Shown here piece by piece: positions 9,914 to 20,400 of a stretch of DNA of 64,000 nt. A program made the position numbers and the translations under genes. The stretch is from Tiliqua scincoides (lineage: Eukaryota; Chordata; Lepidosauria; Squamata; Scincidae): contig NC_089822.1 in the NCBI RefSeq assembly GCF_035046505.1, positions 263,883,024 through 263,947,023 of the forward strand. The letters are read 5' to 3'. Below the pieces are notes generated by a model that did not search any database, was not told where the DNA came from, and saw nothing but the letters and a program-made list of their open reading frames with translations. Every line of letters begins with the position of its first letter. Position 1 is the stretch's first letter.

Positions 9914-10730
9914 CTGGCTCTTCCACCCCTACTGAGATTTACACTGGAAGCTCCTTGCGGTCAAGGATCTGCCTTTCTTCCAAGCTTGAGATTAGCCAAG
10001 GGTAAAAATGGAGGAGCAAACTCCTGCAGGTTTTGAAGCAGAAGTAAGATCCAGTGAAGCAGGAAAAGCTCCTTTTGCAGGTCTACTAGAATGCAGGATG
10101 GATCCACCTGAGTGGCAGGTGGCGTGCCAGGAACCATGCAAGGGGGTGCGACATCCCAGGGAAGCCCAGTGTCTGGAATTTCCAAGGGTGCTGGATTCCC
10201 CTCGGAGGATGTGGGGGAACCCACCTCTGGTGGAAGTCACACCTTGGGTCAATATCAAGACATTTCTGTCCTCTTTTGAGCAAATTGCCGATGCCTGCCT
10301 GTGGCCTCAGGAAGCGTGGGTGGGCCGGCTCCTGCCAGCTCTTAGCAGCGACGTTAAGCAGGCCTTGAACAGGCTGGAAGCCAAAGACAGGGAGGATTAT
10401 GGGAAGGTGAAGGCTGCCATCTTGCGAGAGGATGCCATGAGAATGGAGGCTCAGCGCCAGCACTTCCGGCAGTTCCGCTATCAGGAGGTTGAACACCCAC
10501 AAAGGGTTTGCAGCCAACTTCGGGAACTCTGCCATCGATGGCTGAGGCCAGAGAGACACACGAAGGAGCAGATCTTGGAGCTGCTGGTCCTGGAGCAGTT
10601 CCTCTCCATCCTGCCTCATGACCTGCAGACTTGGGTCAGGGAAGGCGGACCGGACAGTTGTGCCCAAGCAGTGACACTGGTAGAAAATTTCCTGATGCGT
10701 CATCACAAAGCCGAGACGTGGAAATGGCAG
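9914..10730 (+). CDS. SCAN gene exon: 5' UTR end and residues 1-241
   Basis: A pyrimidine-rich acceptor (ttcttttctccctcag) ends at 9913, so 9914-10007 is 5' UTR and coding starts at 10008. SCAN motifs are [30 protein letters not shown] and [10 protein letters not shown]; in full SCAN domains these form the helices of a dimer. Upstream, [18 protein letters not shown] to YGKVKAAIL resembles the N-terminal capsid half of the Gmr1-like gag ancestor, which reptile SCAN genes are known to keep. The donor is cag|gtcagg at 10731, phase 0. Confidence 0.9.
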
Positions 10731-13700
10731 GTCAGGCTGAACCTTCTGCCCCTTTCTTTGTAAGGATGCAACAAGACCAGAAATGTTGGCTTGTGATCTC
10801 CTTTCTTATATCTGAGTGAAGAGAGGACCTGAACCAGGTTGCAATTGTCTCCATTTGTGTTCCACTTGCTGGTTTGTTTTGATTCTTTAATGCAACATCT
10901 TTTTTGGAGGGAGACATGGTTACAGCTTAGAACAGTGGTTCTCAAACTGTGAGTCTGGGGCCCACCAGCAGGTCACGACCCATTTTTTGGGTGGTTTGCA
11001 AAACTGACAGGGCAGATGATGCACTGACAGGGTGCTTGATGATGTGCATCAGGGGCCAAACAAGCTGCTACTGGGGGCGGGGGCGGGGGGGGAGCACTGC
11101 TGTCCAATCCCCATCCCAGCCACAGAGGCTTGAGTGGCTGGGTAAACGAACTTTTCTTTTTAGGTGGGTCCCGAAGCTAAAATGTTTGAGAGCCACTGGC
11201 TTAGAAACTAGATGTTGCATGATGTCCTAGATCAGGGGTGTCACTCATAAGGCCTGCAAGCTAGATGCAGCTCACAGAAGCTCTTATTCCTGCACACATG
11301 ATAGTTGAGGTCTCCAACATCTTGAAAATATGATTAAGGTTTGCATATTTTCTTTCACTCTTTCCGACACTCTTTCTCTCGATACTGAGCTAAACAAACG
11401 CATCGGTAAAGCAGCTACCACGTTTTCCAGACTCACAAAGAGAGTCTGGTCCAAAAAGAAGCTGACAGAACATACCAAGATGCAGGTCTACAGAGCTGCA
11501 GCGAGTCATGGACTCTCCTCTCACAACAGGAGAGGAAACTGAACGCTTTCCACATGCGCTGCCTCTGACACATTCTCGGCATCACCTGGCAGGACAAAGT
11601 TCCTAACAACACAGTCCTAGAACGTGCTGGAATCCCTAGCATGTATGCACTGCTGAAACAGAGACACCTGTGTTGGCTCGGTCATGTCGTGAGAATGGAT
11701 GATGGCCGGATCCCAAAGGATCTCCTCTATGGAGAACTCGTGCAAGGAAAGCGCCCTACAGGTAGACCATAGCTGCGATACAAGGACATCTGCAAGAGGG
11801 ATCTGAAGGCCTTAGGAGTGGACCTCAACAAGTGGGAAACCCTGACCTCTGAGCGGCCCGCTTGGATGCAGGCTGTGCAGCATGGCCTTTCCCAGTTTGA
11901 AGAGACACTTGGACAACAGTCTGAGGCTAAGAGGCAAAGAAGGAAGGCCCATAGCCAGGGAGACAGACCAGGGACAGACTGCACTTGCTCCCAGTGTGGA
12001 AGGGATTGTCACTCCCGAATCGGCCTTTTCAGCCACACTAGACGCTGTTCCAGAACCACCTTTCAGAGCGCGATACCATAGTCTTTCGAGACTGAAGGTT
12101 GCCAATACAATTTTCTTTCATTTGCTCCTAATAAGTTCATGAGAAAAAAGGTGATTTCTGGTCATCACCTGCTTAATAATGTCATTTCCTGCTTAATGAT
12201 ATCACTTCTGGCCTTGAGCAGGCATCATGAATGATGTTGGCTGTTTGGCTCACTGTATGAAATGCGTTTGTCACCCCTGTCCTAGATTATTTAAGCATGT
12301 ACACTACAGAGTTTGAGCACTTGTGACACCTGTGTCCTTCAAACTATGAACTGGGTCTCCCTACCGATTCACGTCTGGTTAAATACCAAGAAGGAGGTGG
12401 TCGGGGACCCAATTTATGGCATGTAGGTATTGTAGAGTAGGAAGCATCTTGATCTTGGTGCTTGATGATGATGGTATTTTCACCTCATGCCAGGCCTGTG
12501 CACTGTGATTATTTTTAAATGGGAGCTGCTGGTACTTTGAAGTTTGAATAGGGATTTTAAGATTTAAACAGAGATTTTGAGACACATGAACTATGGTTGT
12601 CTTATAAAAAGTCCTTTTTCAAAAGTAGAGACCTTTTTTAATTTGGGGGAAATTTCAGGTTCATCAAGGAAATATTTTTTACCCAGTGTGTAATTAATTT
12701 TTGGAACTCCTTGCCACAACAAGGTATCTTGTTGTCTTGTGTGCACCCTGGGGCATCTGGTGGGCCACTGTGAGGTACAGGAAGCCAGACTGGATGAGCC
12801 CTTGACATGATCCAGCAGGATCTGTGTCTTTATCTGCGTCTTTGAGGGCCTAGAAGCAACTGGCTGGCTGCAGCCGGAGACAGAATGCTGGACCAGAGAG
12901 ACCTTGGCAGTTTCTGTGTGAGGGCAAAGGAAGAGCCCTGGCAGGTCAGGCCAAAAGGGGTTCACCTGGCCCAGCATCCTGTTTGGCACACTACTGGGAA
13001 GGCCATGAACAGGAACAAAAGGCCTGCTCTTCTTAATTCTTGTGTTCTTTGGTTGCCCTGATGCATTCCACGATCTGTCCACTGACTTTTCAGCCCTGCC
13101 CTTCTCCCTTGATTGGCACTACTTTGTTTATTACAGGTGCCCATGCAGGAGTTGGCCAGGAGTTCTCTGGAAGCAGAAGGGGTCCCATCAGACTCCTCTC
13201 AGAGGCAAGTCTACATGGAGGTGAAGCAGAATGGCGAAGAGGACGCTGCCTTGCTGGGTAAAGATTGGCCATTTAACGTCTACTGCAGGGGTCGGCAACC
13301 TTTTCAGCAAAGGGGCAGGGCGTTGGTGATGATGTCATCACATCAGCACCAAATATCCAGGTTGCTGAACTCCCAGAAGTGGCTATGCAGAGCTCGGCTT
13401 GGGAGGTGATTCCTCCTGCCCAATTTGCGGTGCACCAGCCAGGGAACGGCAGACCCGCCTGCCCAGTGGAGGACCTCCCATTATGTTTGATGGGGCAAAT
13501 GCCCCAGGCGCGAGCCTCTAGGACCCCTCTGGGCGGGAGGCTTCCAGTTTCTCGGAAGTATAGTTTATAGCGTTGGGGAAGCTTTGCCCCAGGACCGTTG
13601 CCCCAGGGTGTGAGGCTGGGGAGGTCTGCCACGGTGCCTGCCCAGGCTGTGCTGCACTTGGTGAGCCTGGGGGGGGGGATATCTCTGCCATTCCCTGGCT

Positions 13701-14414
13701 GGTGCATGGCAAACTGGGTGGGAGACTTTACCTCCCTCGCTGAGCTCTGGTTGGGTTGGATGACCCTGTGCTGTGTATGTGTTGTAGGAGCATAACAGCA
13801 CCTTGCTGTCTTCAGCAGGCAGTGTCATGCAGTTTCTGGCTCCCCCTGCCTTCCTCCTCATTTTCCTGCTCTTAAAGAGGCAGAAAAAGAAGTGCCTGGA
13901 GGAGGAGAGAGTAGCAGCTCCTAGTCTCCTCTGGTCATTTCACCTCTCCCCTCTGCCTTCTTAAAGCCGCAGGAAGGGGGAGGGATGACATTTTGATACA
14001 GCCCTTCCTCCAAGTAGCTCAGGGTGGTGTACATGGTTCCTTCCCTCCTTCTGTCCTCACGACAACCCTGTGAGGTAGTTGAGGCTGAGAGAGTGAGTGA
14101 CTGGCCCAAGATCGCCCAGGAAGCTTTCATGGCTTAGTGGGGATTTGAAGCTGGCTCTTGCAGGTCTAAGCCAAACGGCACCATTCTGGCTCCTGATATC
14201 TAGAACCAGGCCAAGTAAGGGTGGGTAGCAGGGGGATGGCCGGAGACAGGCTGAGGCAAGCAGTTTCTCCTCCTGCCACTCTGCTACCCGGGGCAGCCCC
14301 CTAACCCTGCTCTTTTATGGGCAGGCTGTGATTTGTGATGTCATCTTGGCATATGGATGGTCTCTGGACAAATGAGCACTCTCCATTTGTGTCACAGATA
14401 CTGTCTGAGCCATT

Positions 14415-14461
<47 letters not shown>

Positions 14462-17400
14462 CTGAAGTCCTCCCTTCTCTCCCTCACAGTCAACAGAACA
14501 AAACCATTCCCAGCTCAGTCCAGTTCACTGATGACTTCTGAGGGGCAAGAAATGGCTGCAGTTGGGCAGACTGAGGTATGTGGAAGGTTGGCTCGCTACA
14601 AGCAGGGTAACTAAAACAGCAGAGTCAGGATCAGAGAGTGTCTGAGTGCATGCAGAGTGCTTTTACCACCCCACTGAGCAAGTGCAGAAACCCTCCCAGC
14701 CACCCCTCATGTTCAGTATCAGCTTGTGGATGGGACTGAGCATTGTAACTGAGCGATTTTGTGTCTGCCTCTTAAGAGATTTCTTGGGCAGCAGAGTCTG
14801 ATCCAGGGATTTTGCTTATTTCAGGAACCTGTGAGCTCCAAGGAGCAGGAAGCCTCTTTCAGCAAGGATGATCGGACTGCGATGCACTCAGGCCAAAGAA
14901 CCATGTTCTGGCAAGTCAAAGAGGAGAGTTGTGGGAATGTGGGCTCCTTGGGTAAGGATCGCTCTAGCCTGTGTGGGCAGGCAATGCAGGCGTCTCAGTG
15001 CTGTTTTAGCATTATTTGAATGCTGAGAATGCAGTGTGAACGTGCCAAATAAATAAATAATGTTTTTATTCATCACAGGCAATGGGCTCAATACAGTTTA
15101 AGTCAGGCACTTTTAAACCCCACTTTTTTTAGTAGGAAGGATTTAATTCTGCTCAACATTCCAATTTAAATCCATGAGGGCACAATCCTAACCAACTTTC
15201 CTAACCACAGTGAAGACCCAAGGTAAGGTAACAAGCATACCCTTTTCTTGAACAGGCCTCCTTGCTTCCCCACTGCAGGATGCAGCGCACGCCACATTGG
15301 CACAGCTATGTCAGTGCTGGAAAGTTGGTTAGGATTGCACCCTGAGACTTACAGCCCAATCCTATCAAAACTCCCCCCTGCTGTTGCAGCCAACTGAGCA
15401 CACGCTGTGCCCTGCGGGGGGAGGCAGTCCTGGAGCTCTCCTCCAGGTGAAAGGAACACTTGTTTGCGAGCAGCCCCTCCACTTCCCTTTCGGATCCATT
15501 CCAGGCGGCAGGAGCAAAATGGAGGCAAATGCCAGAGAAGACCCAGAGAAGAGGCGGATGCCTCCTCTGAAGGGGAGAGGGGACTTCCATGCCACGGTGA
15601 AGCTCTCTGCAAAACCCAGTGCTTTGCACCCCCTCTAGCTACACCACTGGCTACAGAATGCCTTGTGGCACCTACAAGGCTAAACATTTTATTGCAGAGT
15701 AAGGTTTTGTGGACTAGAGCCTACTTTTTGATATGCATGAAGTATAATCCTCAGTGGACAGGGTGTGTGTGTGTGTGTTACTGCCTACTGTAGATTACCC
15801 TTCATGCATCTGATGCGATGGTCTTCAAAGTACCACAAGTTGAATCCTATCCAACTTTGCAGTGCCGATGCAGCCCCGAGGTAAGAAAACAAATGTTCCC
15901 ATACCTTGAGGAGACCTCCGTGATTGCCCCCCACCGGAGGATGCAACCCATGCCCATTGGCACAGCTGCATCGGTTCAGGAAAGTTAGATTGGATTGGGA
16001 CCTTAGTCTGCAACAGCAAAGCATCCCCACCAGCATTTCCACCTTCAGGAACTCCTCCTCCACTTGGAAGCTCCCTCTGAGAAAGGAAGTTTCCGCAGTG
16101 AATGGAAGGTGCTCAGGGATCCCTTGTGTGAGTAAAAGCCCCTTCCATTTACAGAGGGAGCTTCCGTACATGGAGAGAGTTCCCAATGGTAGTCTGGAGG
16201 CTACCCACAAAAAACAAGCGTGACAACTCTTCTGGAAAAGACTCACCTCTCTGCATATTCTTTGGAGCTAATTCTTATGTACTCCTGGTATTTCTTATTA
16301 TTTTTCTGTTTCTCTTTCTCCTTAGAGGGACTTTTGATTCCTAAACTTCACCTTAACTTCCATCCAGAAAAAGAGGAGATGTTCTTCCAGGACCAAGATT
16401 CAGGTAAGGGATTGGAGAAATCTACCTGGTGATGCCTGCTTAGGGGAACTCTGGGATTCCCTTTCACAGTCAGAGAACGTCCCCACCTCTGTATGTCCTG
16501 TCCCAGGGGACTTTCAGCTTCTTCTGTAACTCAGAGAAGCAGAATAAAAGTATGCAAAGGATGGAATAATGGAATAGAAAAATAATACAAGAAAAGCAAC
16601 TCGTGTTCCCAAAAGGCAAGAATAGGGTTGAAATTGGTACCAGAGATATGGAGGGTCTCTAGAAAATAAGTATGTGGGAAAGAGAGTAACACTTTTGCTG
16701 TGCTCCCACCCCTTGATGACTATTCGAGATCTGCACAGGTGGATCCTAAGTTACTTAAGAGAAAGGACCTGATTTGAATCATTTTAAGAAAACCGAAACA
16801 TGTTACAAGCATTAGCAATGAGGAAGAGTAAGAGCTGTGACAAATCAGCTGATGTTGTGGGCCAAGGCTACATATCGGGTTGTGAATTTGGTAACAGACC
16901 TGATAACAAACAGAGCTATTGTGAAAAATGTCGAGTTACTGTTGATATGAATGTCAGCGTATCTGGAATGGAGGTTTATAATACTGATTTCTGTACCATA
17001 ATTTCATCCATGCTCCAGGGGTGAGGCTGATCAAGCAGGCTGTTTTTGGACTGATGGGTTCAGATACGGGTAGAGCTAGGAACTTTATTACGGTTGTCGT
17101 GTGTGTTAAAAGTTTGAGCTTAGAGTTGAACATTTGACTGGACAAAAAAGTTCTGCTCAGTTGACCATTCCAATATTGGACAAATATTGCTAAATAACAG
17201 TCATTTTTAAAGTACAGAAGGGTACTTTAGTTATCCTCAGGTTTGATGCTAATCACAAACACAAATTAACTGTGAAACAGTGACTTTGTTGTCAAAAATG
17301 TATTGACATCATGGCTTTAAACCAGGGGTGTCCAAACTTTTGACAGGAGGGACCACATCATCTCTCTGACACTGTGTCCGGGGGGGGGGGAGGAGGAGGA

Positions 17401-20400
17401 AAGAAAAGGACTAATTTACATTTCAAATTTGAATAAATTTACATAAATGAATATATTAGAGATGGAACTTATATGAATGAATGAAGGTCTTGCAATAGCT
17501 CAAGGCCTATAAAAGACCTTGCACAAAGCAAGGCCAGCCTTTCCTTTGTTCCTCCTGCAGCATCACAGAAATGAAACAGCAAGCAGAGGAGGGAGGGAGC
17601 CCTCGTCCCACAGCTCACACAAGAGATTGAACAGTTGGCTGCCACGCTAAGAGCAGTTGCGTCAGACCAGCGCGGGCTCCAGCAAGTCTCCGGAGGGCCA
17701 GAGGCTCATTGGAGACTAGGGGCTCCCCGCGGGCCAGATTGGGAGTCCTCGAAAGCCGCAAGTGGCCCCAGGGCCGGGGTTTGGGCACCCCTGCTTTAAG
17801 CAATGTTAGGTCAGATCCATATAAATGATCCCCTGGATAGTTCTTTTTCTTCTGAAACATCAAGGTCAGTCTTCAGTTTTGTTTTTTTGTTTATTTTTTT
17901 TTAAGTGAAGTAGAACTGAAGTCTGAAACAAAGCAGTGTTTAGAAAAGCAAAAAGTAGTTATGCTGTGTAGGTCACCAGCAGGCCAGTTTGTCAAGCAAC
18001 TTCAACATCCTAACACAGTGGTTTCCAACCTTTTTCAACTCGTGGCTCACTTGACCTACTGGGCCATTGGCCATGGCTCCCCATTAGGGCTACAATCCTA
18101 CACATTGTATAGGGCAGTGGGTTTTTTATGGGGGTTCTGTGGCTCTCCTGGCAGGTTTCCGTGGCACCCCGGGGAGCCACAGTTCACAGTTTGGGAACCA
18201 TTGTCCTAACTCCATGGAATATTTGCTGGATCTACTGTAGATTCTAATCAAAGGTGGCCAGTCACTTGACAAAATTTCAGTGGCCAATTGACCAGCATGC
18301 AGTAAATTTGGACTAGCAGAGAATTTTTTGACTCCAAAAGCCAATGGTTTAGCGTTCTTGTCCTTTGAAAGTTGAGTGGTTTGGGCTGCAATCCTAACCA
18401 CACGTTCCTGAGAGTAAGCCCCATTGAACAAAATAGGACTTACTTCTGAGTAGACCTGGTTAGGCTTGTGCCCTTGGAGAGTTAACTCCTACAGTTTGGA
18501 ATTAACAGTGTCTTGAACCCCCACACTTCTTTCAAAAACTGAGGTTTAAACTTCTGTTTTCAGATCAGATGTTAATGGTTTGGTTAAACTAGACTTTAGG
18601 TTTTTTTTTTTTCTTCAAAGCCTCAAATTCTGTTTTAGAAATAAAGAACTTAAGTGGAGGGTGTATTAAGAGGTGTTCACATGGCTGCTGGTGGAAGTTG
18701 AGATGAAACACATTACTGATTTTTATGAAACACATTATGAAACACATTTTTATGAAACACATTACTGATTTTTAACATTACATCTTGTTATGTCAGGAAT
18801 ATGTATTGAGACTAGCAGCAAGAATTAAAGTCCCCAAGCCTGTTAAAATGGTAGTTAGTGTGGATCAGTTCAACGGAGGTGTGATCATTAGTGATTCACA
18901 CATGAAATTAATTGTACGAGGAAACACAATGTTTGTTAGATTAGCAGTGTGTCATCAGGTTGTTATTAGCGGTGAGGTTAATTGGAGTCCTTGGGCTAAG
19001 AAGAGTGTTCAGCTGCAGGTGGATTTTGTAATTAGTATTTCCTGAGCAAAAAAAGTTTGAGGATGATAATCGGTGAGCAATTAGAAGAATGACTGTTCCG
19101 GGGAGACTTAATAAGAGCAGGATAAGGGAGTCATGTGTGGCTTACGGCTGAGTAAAGGGACTTGAGGTCTGTTTGCTATAAGCAAGTGGCGCTTGTCAGG
19201 ATAATGCCCCAGAGAGCTAAAATTATAAAGGGGTAGCAGATGTTTGGGGGTTTTTACTACGAGAAAGAATTACACAACACAGATATATGAAGACACTAGC
19301 AGACAATTGCAGCACGGAACACACTGACCAGAATGGACAGTTCTCAGATCTCCTTTTCCAAGCACCACCAATACCATCTTTCTTTTTTCCTACAAATTTC
19401 TCCAGCTGTTCCTGGGTGCAGTTGCTTCTTGAAGAAGTTAGCTTTGACACTTTGGCTATTATCTACAGGGTGACCCCAAAAAAACAGAACCCACAAATCT
19501 TTGAATAAAACTGTCAATTACAATTTTTCATCTTTTTTTCTTTCAGGGTATACAGGTCGACTTTGTGCATGAAATATTGGAACAATAATCTTCCCCAATA
19601 TGTCTTGGTTTGAGTCCAGTAAGTTTCTTGAAATTTACTGGACCTTTGTAGGATTTAATAAAATTTTTATGGGTTCTGTTTTTTTTTTTGGGTCACTCTG
19701 TATATACTATATCCCTTCTGAAACAGCAACTACCTCAATGTGTGTGTGTCCCCCAATTGTACGCACTCTAGGGTTCATTGTCAATTCTAAATCTGTTTCA
19801 TCAACAGAGCTCCTCTGAGGCAATAGGGATCCCGCCATCTCATCAAGCAACAATAATATTTTCCACCAAAATACTTGTGCAGTGGACTATGGACCTAGTA
19901 CTTGTGACATTTATACAGACTTTTGGTAATTTTAGGTAGAGTGGTCTTTTTTTTTCTTGCTGTTCATAGTCATAGAATCCTAGAATATTACGAGTTGGAA
20001 GGCATCTAGGAGGTCATCTAGTCCACCCCCTGCTTAGTGCAGGCAGCTGCTATAGCACGACGTACTGTTTTGTTCATGAGATCTAGCTGAATAAGATGGA
20101 GCAGTGTTGTTGAGATGTGCTGATTTTGGTTGTTTAGGTAGAGGACAGCAACGGCTAGTGGAGAAAGCCTGTGTGTTCAATCCCTTGCTCAAACCAAATG
20201 CATTCTTTACTAATTCAGTAGTGGAGTTGAATGTACCCCAAAGGAAACTGTAGAAGCCACCACCTGCATGGGTTGTCTTGAGCTTGATTGTTTGAGCCGT
20301 AAAGTCAACAGTCAACACGAATAAAGGAGCAGCTAAGATAATAAGAACATAAGATGAGCCCCACTGGATCAGGCCAAAGGCTCATCTAGTCCAGCTTCCG

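Larger units (their letters stand above)
16795..19240 (-). other. Nuclear mitochondrial DNA copy (NUMT): ND4, tRNA-His, tRNA-Ser, tRNA-Leu, ND5
   Basis: On the minus strand, 19240-18618 reads as the C-terminal half of ND4 with the mitochondrial code ([42 protein letters not shown] near the end). It is followed by relics of tRNA-His (about 18600-18530), tRNA-Ser AGY (18536-18474) and tRNA-Leu CUN (about 18373-18297). An early ND5 segment ([28 protein letters not shown]) lies at about 17110-16795. This is the normal vertebrate mitochondrial order. Stops and frame breaks show it is dead. Two hAT MITEs, one other MITE and some unassigned sequence interrupt the ND5 side. It lies antisense in intron 5 of the SCAN gene. 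Confidence 0.85.

Noticed and set aside
10086-10706. 206-codon minus-strand frame
   Set aside because: Antisense shadow of the SCAN exon.
18297-18600. Nuclear tRNA genes (His, Ser, Leu)
   Set aside because: They are mitochondrial-type tRNA relics within the NUMT, in mitochondrial order and with damaged stems.
20034-20318. Continuation of the NUMT
   Set aside because: Neither the preceding ND4 part nor other mitochondrial genes match by eye.
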